DNA from: Choristocarpus tenellus KU-1152
Taxonomy: Eukaryota > Phaeophyceae
Assembly: GCA_964200185.2 (NCBI GenBank)
Contig: CAXNAD020000147.1
Span: 1-27,349 of the forward strand
Direction: 5' to 3'
Length of the DNA stretch: 27,349 nt
Within the stretch, counting starts at the first letter, position 1, and each line of letters opens with the position of its first letter. This document shows positions 13,001 through 25,000 of the stretch, one piece after another. Both the position numbers and the translations under genes were made by a program. The notes beneath the pieces were generated by a model. That model ran no database searches, was not told the origin of the DNA, and saw only the letters and a program-made list of their open reading frames with translations.

Positions 13001-16000
13001 ACCTTTCTTAATTGTATACACTTTAGGTAGCTGGGTTCACACAGAAACCGAAACAAGGCATAAAAAACCTGTGGGAAGCCAAGTCCCGAACGGGCAAACA
13101 GGGAAAAATTCCTACCCCTCTTAAATGCTTTGGGTCAAGACATTGTCACCCTTGAACCTCGGTACTTCACTGTAGACTGTGAAGAGTCTCTGCCTTGATA
13201 TGTCGCATTCCCCCATCCTGCTGCACATAGGTGGTGTGTCCTTCCAGCATAGGTATGCGGGCCTTGATTGCAGACCCAAAGTGTCTGGAGGAGGGGGGGG
13301 TCTACGCCAGGGTGTCCATTTGGGGCATAACCAGGAAAAGTGCACTCACATTATCCATCTGACCTACGCAACCAAATCACCCAAAGATCTCGACATGAAA
13401 AAATTGGCCCAAATGGACAGCCGCCACCCCCACCCCCAGATACTTTGATCCTGCAGGGATGACATCCTCGACCATGAGCTTCTTACACCTCTCCCCATGC
13501 ACCGTGACCGGCGCAAGTATCTTGGTGCACTTGGGGTGGTGTTTGTTGTACTGTTGAGCGACCTTAGTGGCCATGATTGGCCAGATCCTGCACCTGTGGC
13601 TAACCCTAGGAAACATAACCTTTGTAATGTAATGCTTATTCTGTGCCCGTGGGGGGTCAGGGGGGTCCTCAGTGTGGTGCAGGAACACACCTTGCCCATC
13701 TTTGAGGATGTAAACCATGTATCATCCACATGCACCCAGTCATGTAGATCGTTCACTAATACCCATTTTCTCCCCTCCTGTGCATGTGAGTGGTGAGTTA
13801 ATCCACCCTGTTGACTTTCTGCTGGTCTGATAGGACTGGCTTAATCTACTGCTTGACCTTCTTCCCCTTTTCACACACAGATCCCACAACGAGGCAAGGG
13901 AAAACCCTGCTTTGGCTGCCCAGTGGTGGAAGGATGTACTGTGTACCGATGGGACATCCGAAACATTGAGGAAACTTGTATGGCGGCCATATCACCACTT
14001 ATAACGTCATACAAGGTCCATCCGTTCACCCTGTGTGATTTGGCTGTCATAATCCTTCAGATGACTGAACAGGGTGATTCGGGAAATTTTGAAGTCGTCC
14101 ATGATGGCTGCCACCATCCCCCAAGGCATCTGAGTCTCACACCCTCTCACCATCATCACGCCTTTCTTTGGTGGGGCATTTGAGTCTGGACCCCTGATAC
14201 ATTTCCTGGGTCGAAGAATTGGGACCGACTGGTGATGACAGGATGGGCGAGGTGCTCAAAGGATGAGGGGCTTTCATCCTACGCATCCCAATAAACACCC
14301 ACTTCAGGTTAAAAGTATTTGTGGGGGGGCGGGTGGCGGCTGTCCATTTGGGGTCAATTTTTTTATGTCGCGATTTTTGGGTGATTTGGTTGCATACATC
14401 GGATGCATAGTGTAAATGCACTTTTCCTGATTTGGACCCAAATGGACAACCTGGTGTAGATCCTCCCCCCCCCTAGATACTTTGGGTCTTCAAAAGTTTC
14501 ATGAGGTTCTTGAACCCTGTCAAATGTGACTTGGTCAACTTTGAGCTGGCCATCCTCAACAGTCGCAACAGCCCACACTCCCAAACTTTGCACACCTCCC
14601 AATCTTTACAAGAACTAAGCTTTGTGCAGAGGGCATATCAGATTGACCATTCGTAGGCGAGAACGGGGCTTGCAAGAGTCAAGCTACATTTAATTCCGAC
14701 CGGAGGAAGTACCACAGAAAAACAGACAAAATACTTCGAAGTTCATCAAGGATGAGAGATGAAAACTTGAAAGAGGAGGTTTCACTTGAAATTGGGGGAA
14801 GGCAAAGGGTCTTTATTAGTTTTTTTATAGGGTTTTCAGTGGGCGAAACAATATGACTAAGAGAAAACATACCTTGGCGGTATAAGCACAACTACTTACA
14901 CTGTTGAGTGGTAAATAATAGCACAATACCACCTTACCAAGTGCCCACTTCCAAGTCGGTGATAATTGGCGAGAAAATGCATTCACTACGAGGGATCTTT
15001 TGACATTCATAGTTATAACCTCAACACCTTCACGGTGGAAAGTGTTGGGTGCCTCAGTAAGCAAGCGGAACGTTTTCTGAATGAGCCAACTACACACATG
15101 GTGGGGGGGAGGGGGACAAGAGTCTACACCAGAAAATGGGCTGTCAAATCCCGTCTACGACAGATTGTCTTAGTCACAATGCAAGTAGCACTGTCTAGAC
15201 GTGTTATGTGTTTTAAGCTGGAGATACCAGGGAGATGGACAAGGAGGGACTTGTTAGATTCTTGGGATGTTTCCCTAGTTCCTCACCCTGGGGTGCTGGA
15301 CTAAGCTAGGTTGGAGGCACAGGACGGCAACGGTGCAGCATAGCTGGTAGTAAAATAGTAATTACATTAATGTCTTTCACATTTATAACAACTGTTACTT
15401 TTTTAGTTTTTTTCTGACACGTAAATAGTTTTCATTAGTTTTTCCCCTGGCACATAGGCAAAATGTTAGAGGGTATATAATAAAACAATCTGGATACTTG
15501 TTCGAGATTGGTAGGCAGTCCACGGAGCTACATGATTCATATTTAGAATCTTAGATCTAAGTTCTCGGTGACCAATCATCACTAGTCACGGTTTCACCTA
15601 AAGGAAAATATTGTTGAACTCAAAGCGCCGCCTATCCCATTACATATTCAAGATCTTTATAGAGTAGAGGTGAGCAAATCTGTCAATGAAGGAACCCATA
15701 TACTACTACTGTTGTAGAGGCATGCAAGGAGGTAGGTTGGAGTTAGGATATCTTTTGCACTGAACACCTTCCGAGAGAAAGTATCTTCGAGGGTACGAGT
15801 TTTGCCCTGTTTGTCCATTTGGGGCTTGGCTTCCCATGGGTTCTTTTATGACATTTTCCTACTCCAAAGTGGTTCAGAGTAGGTAAAATTTATACATTAC
15901 GAAAAGGTCTGTCCGGAACAGGGATATTGACACTTCCTAATAAACACAATAGCCAAAATTACATCAAAATCGCAACATTGGATTTTGGTTTCCAAATGGA

Positions 16001-19000
16001 CACGGCTCTACTCTCCAAGATACTTTGGCTCTTCTCACAATGTTCAAATTCACCATAAATGAACTTTTCGGATCACTCCATTTGGAATGTTTTCGTGGCC
16101 CTCTACACTAAAGAATTTTAAGACCCTAAGAAACATTTGTACCATGAAAGACCCAGGCGATTTGATGAGAAATTTTGAAGAAAAATCAGCGAGTTTTGAT
16201 TGGTAGGTGGAGCAACGTAATGGAAGCATTTTCCAACTCAAGTCAAAAGATGGTTCTTAGCCACCATTAATAATCAGATATACTGGAAATAGTATACTAC
16301 CCACCCGCAATTGTAATGCAGTATATCATATTTCAGTGGTTCATTCTCAACATGATACCAATAGGAACGAGTCTAACACATGTTTAAATTTCGTTTTGAA
16401 CCTACACACACATTGCCTATTCTCCACTCTGTTTTCATTTGGGGTCTTTTCCAAAATATCACGTAGTTCTGTAGTTTCGAGGCGGTATTCTGAACAATCA
16501 AGAAAATGTGGGGTTCATGGAGTCTGTCAAGATTATGCTTTACTGTTTGTGAGAATATGATTTGAAGTATTATTTTATGTATGCACGGACGAGAATGTGG
16601 GACATTTGGGATATTTAGACGGGGTATTTGACCAGAAGCAATTGGAGGAGTGTTAGAGTCGGAGTGTTTCTGATGGGTAATAGAGAACCGTTGAGTCATT
16701 TGGTATTCTGAGTCATTCAATGTTAGGATTGATGAGTCCCACCTAGTGAAGGTATCTCACTCTCTTCTCAACTGTGATAAAAGCTAATAAACAATAATAT
16801 AACTAGTTTTGTGGGACAACAGATCGTTAAGGACAGCTTACCAGAGTCTGTAAGTCCCTGCTCAGAAGCAATTTAGCATCTACTTGACGTGAGCCAAAGT
16901 AAACGAGAGGTACCCAGTATTAGGTTGTTTTGCATTATAAGCCACTTTTTCGATATTTTACAATTCACCCATATTTCTATGATGTAGTGCCAAGTATTTC
17001 TTGAGTGAGTTGATTTCTCTAGTGTTTGGACGTTTTCGACACAATTCGGAAAATATCACATACACAATTGTAAAAAAGACAAATTTTGCACATATTTATC
17101 AGCATCCTCAAAAATGAAAAACCTGGGTACCTCCTGTTTACTTTGACTCTGTAGTGAGATATGTATGCATGCATATATATACACACTCTGCCCCGGTGTA
17201 TACACACTGGCCATAACTACTCACACACCTGTCCACTTCTGAGAGAATCCCCTTGCACCACAAACAATGTACCATTGTCAGTTGTGTATGAGCTGTCACT
17301 CACAGAGGTATTTTCCCCTACCCCAAGGCAGTTGCCAGAGCAGGCCCAGTCATAACTGGAGAGGGAATTGAATGAATGTGTGGTAGAAGAGAAATTGAAC
17401 ACCTTCAAGTACATGAACGTGTATGCATAGTGGGCGGGAGGAGGCAGTATACTGCCAAGGAATGACTTATAACTAGTCCCATGACTATCAATAGTCCATT
17501 ATCAATACCAAATGTTCTTGCATGTGGCAATGAGCTTCTACCCCTTGGATTAAGTAACAACCGTTTCATCTTTTGGTGGGGAGTGCGAGTCAAAGTGAGA
17601 GAGCATGTGTGACAGGAAGCCTATATGTAATCTGTTGTGTTCAATTTTTGCTGTAGTGGCACAGAGTGAAGGCACCCTAACACATGAGCTAAAATGAAGA
17701 TTTAATTGAACTACCCCCACCTGAAGGAAAGCTCAGATATTTGGTCCTCATCTGTCGATCCACTGGCATCCAACACCAGGGATTCACCTGACCATAGCCA
17801 AAGCGCATGAAACATTTGGTTGATGTAGCAGCTGGGAGTTGTGATAGGGACGAATTCAGGAGTGGAAGCAACCTCGTACTCTTACAGTGTGCCACCAGTA
17901 TGGTGAGGGACACATACATGCAGCATTGAGGTATTAGGGTTTTCCTCGGAAATATAGGTTGTTCAAGGGATGATACAGGTAGAATGCGAGTAAAGGTTGG
18001 GATTTCATTTCACCAAACGTTTCAAACAAGTGAACAAACTCTTTGCTAAATGCAACATACGCCTGATACTACCATTATGAGATACGTCAACTCGCCTCGT
18101 GCATCAAGTACAGCATACAGGTGCAGGGCAGTATAAGCACCTGCAGGCATGATGACAATATTTCGTCTGACAGTGTGTCTGCACTATCAAACCCAAATAT
18201 GACGCCGAGTTTCGAGTAGAATCTTCATCAAATCTCAGAAACACATCCTTCGAAATGTAACGGATTCTATAAGTGTGAGGCACTGCATGTTAGTGCTGTA
18301 GTCTTGGTCCTCTTAGAACGAGTTGATTAATGATTCACCTCTATCTCATGAAACCGTTCGTGGCACAGGTAGAAACATAGGACAAGGTCATACTAAACGT
18401 CTCCCCTCCCAGCAATGGCATAATCACCAACAAGAACTTGTGATTTGCAAAATATTTTGCACACCTGCCTCATGAAGGCGATAAGATCCTCCAGCAATTA
18501 GGGCCCTCAGAGCCCCTTGCTCCACACTGACCTTTGAATGTTCATGCACCAAGAACAGATACAAATAGATGTGGCAGGCACATTTTAGAAATAGGTACAG
18601 GACGGAGAGGGGCAAATCACAACACGTGACAAGAAAATTCTCATAACACCCAACAAGAAGGTACCACACACAGAGGTGCTCTTCCGGCATTCCTCTGACA
18701 CCTGACTTCAATATTAATTTCATTGGTTTATTCTTTTCACTATACAATGTGCTGCATCTTATTAGGTTTGTTTTGATCTCACTCCCTTGCCTGGTGACCC
18801 GGCAGTATTCCGAGATCCACATCCACAACTTCTTTAGTAGATAAGGAACTCCACATCCATGAAACGCATCACAACGAAATCTCCCCCACTTCTTTCCTCT
18901 TAACCAACTTCCTCCTCCCCCAAAGAATCGAGTACCCCACACAACATCAAAGTTCCCCTGCTAGCACTCCGTAACTTGAGCTCATTTGACTCAAAGGCAT

Positions 19001-22000
19001 TTAGACCTAGTTGCACTGAAAATCAACTTTTGAGTAGTGCTTCATGCCCTGGACCACCATAATACTAGTAGTATACAGACTGTGTTCCGTGTGCTGCGGT
19101 GTGGTTTGGGGTGTATCATCATAGAAGCACGAGCTCACCCCCCCTGGCAATTGGTTCGAGAATCGTATCCGATGCTATTCACACTCAGTTGAATGGGATA
19201 CAAAGCAAACATGCACAGCCTTGATTAGCTCCAAAGTATCGCACGACCTACTGTGTGGAACAGTTGAGATGCAATATATCTCGACTCGTGCCAAGTAAGT
19301 TTCTGTCTAGAGGATATATATGGTTTTGCAATGTGTGCCATTAACATATTGTAATTCTTACATACGAGGAAAATTACCTGTAGGTATGCCAACATACACT
19401 TAGCTGCGAACTTTATGGGAAGCTGCATGGTGCCATTACCAGCTGCCCTCTGAACAATGAGACTGTGCAGCAATACACTTTTGCGAACTAAAATCACTAC
19501 TGGAGCTGCTACTAATAGCTGGCCTGGACCTCAGAGAAGTGTGGTTGGACACAAACTCGGAATACTGTCTGGTTCCAATGAAATTATACTGTATTGTAGT
19601 ACCATGCTCCAAGGCGATCTATGCAAAAGGCAATAGTTCAGAAAAGGTTCTAAGCTCCATTACTTGGGTACCTACTCTATGCTGCAAGGATCCCTGCTGC
19701 TTCAATATCAGAAAAAAATTAGGAATCAACCAACAAAAGAAATGGACTACCTGCGTAAGGGCTGATGAATTTAGCCTTGGATCGGACAGAGCGGATGCTA
19801 TTCCCCGGAAAAGGTAGGTCTGACCAGGGTATCCAAGGGAGAATGGTGGAAGCCTTAGGACAATTTTGTCATTGGCACCAGCAACAGCCTGTTGTCAGCG
19901 GATGGAAATGCCCTTGAGTTCACAGGGCAACTAACAGAGAGTGTTTTTTGAGCAGGTCAATCAAATCAAAGATGTGGATCAGGCAGATCCGACTTAAGAC
20001 ATCCACATCTGAGAGTAGGTGATGGCTTCAGTGGGCTCAGTAGAGTGGGTGGTTTACTCTCCTTCAAAGTGTTGAGTATGAAATTGGGTGAGAGTATCTT
20101 AGAGGGTATGAGGTTTGCCCTGTTTGTCCGTTCGGGGCTTGGCTTCCCACAGATTTTTTGCAACATTTTACGTACTCTGAAACTTTTTCTGAGAAGGTAA
20201 AATGTATACGTTATGGAAGGGTCTGTCCGGAAAGTGGATATTGACACTTCCTAATAAACACGATAGCCAAAATTACTTCAAAATCGTAACATTGGATTTT
20301 GGACCCCAAACGAACATGGCTCTACCCTCTAAGATACTTTGACTTGTTTGAATATGGTGGTGCTTGCCTGAATGCTGTCCCCCAGGTTGTTATATCCCTG
20401 CCCACCCGCATCCTCCCAGAGATAAGAAAATGAACCAGTTGTACTGGCTGTATGAGGAAAAGATGTGTGATAGAGTCACTATTGGTTGCTGATACGCATG
20501 TGTAGAGTGATGAGGCACAAGGGGGAAGTGGTTCACTGTGACTCAGATCTTGCCACTCTACTCCAACTCATTTCTCCTCACCCTCAGCAATTCCAATGTA
20601 ATATCTTTATTTGGTCAGTCCAAGCATGCAATATTGCAATATGCAACAATATGTATCAAATCTTCAACCCAATAGACCCTTCTGCGGATATAGGATCAAC
20701 AATAGTAAAATTAGAATGATTTGTAATAACCAGGGGTTGCAGCCCTAACACAACCAAACCTGGAGTATCCCACGGCATCACCATGATCATTTTGGAATAG
20801 TAGGTGCAGGGCTCATGCACAGTTGTAGTAGCATCATGAAGGTGTAGGACACCCTTGACAAAGGTGCCTCATGGTCAAGACCTACCTATCAATGCTTTGA
20901 GAATACTACAGGTACACTGGGTGCGAGAAAATGATATACTCCAAAGTACGATTCTCGCACTCTAAATTGTATACTATTTGGTTCATTATGCACATCGTCG
21001 TGTGCTCTTGAGTAACGTGAGAAGGAGGAACGAGGATTGTTCGTTACTACAACTATGCCAGTATGACACAATTTGTACCAAATCTAAATTGGTAAAATAC
21101 CGTTTGTATTAATCACTCACAGCACTCCGAGTGTGTCGCCTTCATCCATAGAGTTAGAGGTTGACTCCGGCGAACAGCCCGTAACGATGATCCCATGACC
21201 AAAAGAGAAGGAATAGATGCGTTTCTGTAGAGATATGAGGGTTGAGTCTTGTTGCATTGAGAATGCGTTTTCCCGTCCGTTGGATTACGCAAGAATACAC
21301 CCCAATTAATATTTTCTAGGCAATCTGATGTTGATTTTCTCGAGGGGAAAAAAAGGATAACAGAACACTCCTGTTCACAGCTTCAACAAGCTCACAAGAT
21401 CAGATGTTGATTCAATGCCTGGGTGGCACATCATCTCACTTATGGAAGATCTGTTTGACAATACATGAATAGCACACAGGTAGATCAGGTCTACAGGCAC
21501 TGGTTTTGGCGTGAAACATTTTTCAAACTCCATGAAACGTATCGACAAGAGATGTGATCATTCCTAGTATGATTTAAGGCAATCATGGCATTCCATGTAT
21601 GTTACGCACTCCCAGGAAGATGTCCACACAATAAGCTTGAAGAAGAACCTTTGATATATAGGGGCATATACTGTGTTCTTAATGCAAACTTCAGACGCAA
21701 GTGAGCATCAGAAGAACTGGATTGCAGAACAGTCCCCCCCCCTTGTATATCATAGATTGTTAACCAACCTGCGCTTGACATAGATTGTAGAAGTGTCCTG
21801 AAAACCCTGTTCCAGAAAGTTTCCAACAGCCACAGAGAATCCAAACAACACACCCGGTTCCAGGGCAGACACATTCAGAGTTGAATAGAGGGTCCCATTG
21901 AAGGGAGCAAGTGCAGCTGTTGCAGCTGAAACAGCAACCGCTGTTGATGAAGTATCATCTTGAGCAGAGACCAGCCAAATCGATGACAGCGCCCTACCAG

Positions 22001-25000
22001 CCCCACCCGAGGAAGAGCGTGCATCAAGGGAAAACTGACCACAACTTCCAACCACCTGATTGAAGAAGTGTGGGTGCGCATTTGGGTGTGATGCGCTGAG
22101 GGGAAGCTAGTCATTCGGTTATGGATGATGAATTTGCTGGGCTAGGGATTGGCAATGCAGCATATGGTATTGCTCCTGATGGTAGCCTGTATTTTGTTGG
22201 CTTCAAAACGTCAGTAGTTTTCCTCCCCCCATGGCCACATCAAGTGCTATCCTTCTACCCCACCTCCACCTGAAAGACTCTTTGTCACACAATCCTCCAG
22301 AAAATGCACTCACGTCAGAAATTTGGCAACTGCAGAAAGTGAGAGGTAGTAAAGCAGAGCACCGCTTTGTCTATATCATTCTCATTAGAACGTGTGGGAG
22401 AGATATCATTTTCACTTTCAAAACTTCAACTTCTTCCTTGATATCTTCACGGTGTACTGGTGACATCACCACCTTCCAAGGGGTGAAGAACAAGGCCCTC
22501 TCCATATCCTTTCCTTCACCTCAGGTGGGCCATGCCTCCCACGACATGGATATGTAGTTGCATCATGTGAGTCCTCAGAAATACAACGAGTCATATTTCA
22601 AACCGTTAGGACGGAGAAGAATCACACACATCACACTTCAAAGTTCTCACAGTTACCATGTCCTGTGATAGCCCCCACCCAGATCGCTTAGGTTATTTCC
22701 ACCTACTTTGTTTGACTTTTGAGTTATTTACTCCTCTACCTTCCGACACACTCCAAACTCTGAGCGAGACGTTTCACTCTGCAGCTTGATTACTGGAACT
22801 TCACAAGAACAGTTGTTAGGGGCAATGGTTGTAATATACTGGTCCTTTTGATAGAGTTGAGATGGCATATAGGCTCAAAGTATCTGGGGGGGGGTTCTAC
22901 ACCAGGGTGTCCATTTGGGCCCTGACCAGGAGAAGTGTACTAACATTATCCATCCAACGCATGCAACCAAATCACCCAAAAATGTGAAATAGAAAAGTAG
23001 ACCCCAAATGGACAGCCACCACCCCCCTCCAGATACTCTTCCCCTTACTTCGATGATTGAATTGGGTTAGAGATCCCTCCAGTGTGGAGCAGAAACAGGA
23101 AACTACCTCGATGTAGGCAATAAGTTGATTTTTTAATGTAGACAAGGCCTATTTTCGTCCTTGGACACAGGGTAGTATCAACTATATATGTCTAATTACC
23201 TAATTGGGCTTGCACCACTCGGGGGTGCTACTATCTCATCCCATTCTTCATCCTACACCTTGCGCACAGTTAATTGTAGGCTTTGTAGCTCTTGGAGGTG
23301 CTGGTGTTTTGTGATGACCTCTGTACTTCAGCTAGGGGAGGAGATCAGCATGTTATTTACCTGTGGACTTGAGATCTCAGCAGTCGCTCGCACTGGTGAA
23401 TTGGGTGGGAGCAGCGGGAGACACCCAGTGGATGAGAGCAAAGCGCCTGCCTCTGTTCTGACACCTCCTGACCTCAGTGTTACTGATTTATTGGCGTGGC
23501 AAAATGAGGACGCATTGAAGTCGGGTTTTATGGTTGCCCCTAACCCAAGAGTGACTTCAAGTGTGTGCGCATCAGTCCAGAGACCTGCCACAAGCCGCAC
23601 AAGTGCATTGAAATCATGTGGCATGGTGAGGAAAGTAGCTAGGAGATTGTGCCAGCACAAAAATATGTTTTCCTTAAAGTTCCTGCCATCAAACTGTAAC
23701 CAAGAGAGATCTCAATGCCTACGTGGTGGATGGAGCCTTCCATTTTCGAGTCCTCCATAGATCTCCATTTTGGACAGAGGAAACTTGTGTACTCAAGACC
23801 CCACAACTCTTTTTTTATCTAGTTGTATTTCTGTCTTTTTCGATGCCCATGCAGCTACCTACCATGGTTGATAGTATTGCAAAATGCTTTGGATGCTTCT
23901 GATAATTGGAGTATCCACGTTTCTGTATTTTAACTGATATCAATTGGTTGGTATTATTTCTGACTCAGAAAGGTCAGAGATCAGCATATATTTTTTAATT
24001 GTCTGTAGCACTCTACAGTGGTGTGGAGATTCATGATGGAGTACTGGTCATTACTGTCTAATCACAAACATTTTCTTTTAGAGATTGGATATCGTCTGCT
24101 GCACGCTAGCTGCACCCTGATCATGCTTACTTACGTTAGTGTGTGTGGCACCGGGCAAGACTGGCTACTCACAGAGCCTCACAATGTCTGAATTCGTCCA
24201 TACATTCAAGTCAATTCAGGTTGTATATTTTATTTTCAACTGCTTGAGTAGCTGAACGGTGTTTGAGTGTGTTCCAGACAAGCCAGGTATCTCCACTTCT
24301 ATCTCATCAAACTGGTTCTACTCTCACTCCAATGATAATGACTTCTGCACTCATGGTCTTTGAAACAAGACCTCTCTCAAATGGAACAATGCTTCACTCA
24401 CACAATTCTTACCAACAGCACGCCCCACAATGCCTCAACCCCCTCACCAACCTCCCTTGGCAATCTCCCTCTGCCCCCTCCCTCCTGGCCACCACAACCA
24501 ATGAAGGAGGCTCTCCTGAAGTGGTTTTCATAGTTTGCATTGTCTTGGCTTGTACAGATTGGTACTTGTTTCAGAATATACCTTAGGATAGAGTGCTAAA
24601 TCATCTCCTCCACAATTGAAACATGAAACAGAAATCACACTTGAGGGAAATGGAATTAACTCACAGAGTGCATCCGCCCCCAATGATACTGAGCTATCTT
24701 TGAGGATTGAAAGGCAGTCTCCTGGTCCAGACCCAGAGGAGACACTGGCAGGATCAATCAACATGCTGCTTGAGGAGCCTGATGTGGAGAATATCACTGA
24801 GAGTGATAAGCCATTGTCAGAGAGAAGTACCTGAGGATGTGGCATTTGGAATATGGTCAGTCAGGTGAGGTGCAGTTGGGTGTACCGAACGATTATATTG
24901 GCCAATCAAACACCCATGACATGCAGGCTCAAAGTATCTGGGATGGGGTGGTAGCTGTCTATTTGGGGTCAACTTTCTCATATCGCGATTTTTGGGTGAT

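Larger units (their letters stand above)
10639..14515 (-). other. Largest intron, nested transposon cluster
   Basis: This is the intron between exons 14 and 15. It holds, from high to low coordinates, a family 2 MITE, a mariner transposase relic, a second family 2 MITE inside that relic, a family 1 MITE, an unassigned stretch of about 1.4 kb with short open frames on both strands (11460-12880), and a CATA microsatellite. No exon could be supported in it. Confidence 0.7.

Noticed and set aside
12883-13447. Idea that the mariner relic is the source enzyme for the MITEs
   Set aside because: The MITEs lack the TA duplication used by mariner and show a 4-bp duplication instead. They were inserted into the relic rather than derived from it.
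20000-20065. Minus-strand SKPPTLLSPLKPSPTLR next to a MITE, resembling a linker exon
   Set aside because: It falls after exon 8 in transcript order, where exons 8 and 9 already join in phase, and it lacks a usable donor.
20700-20905. Long minus-strand frame with a stretch like PGLVVLG...NFTIV that resembles the next REJ strand
   Set aside because: No acceptor or donor gives a phase that joins exons 6 and 8. Exon 7 at 21121-21224 supplies the expected strand with perfect phases.
24100-24180. Strong donor-like CTAAC|GTAAGT on the minus strand after a short LPGATHTN reading
   Set aside because: It would be a tiny exon in the intron between exons 4 and 5, which already form the conserved C-x-W motif when joined.
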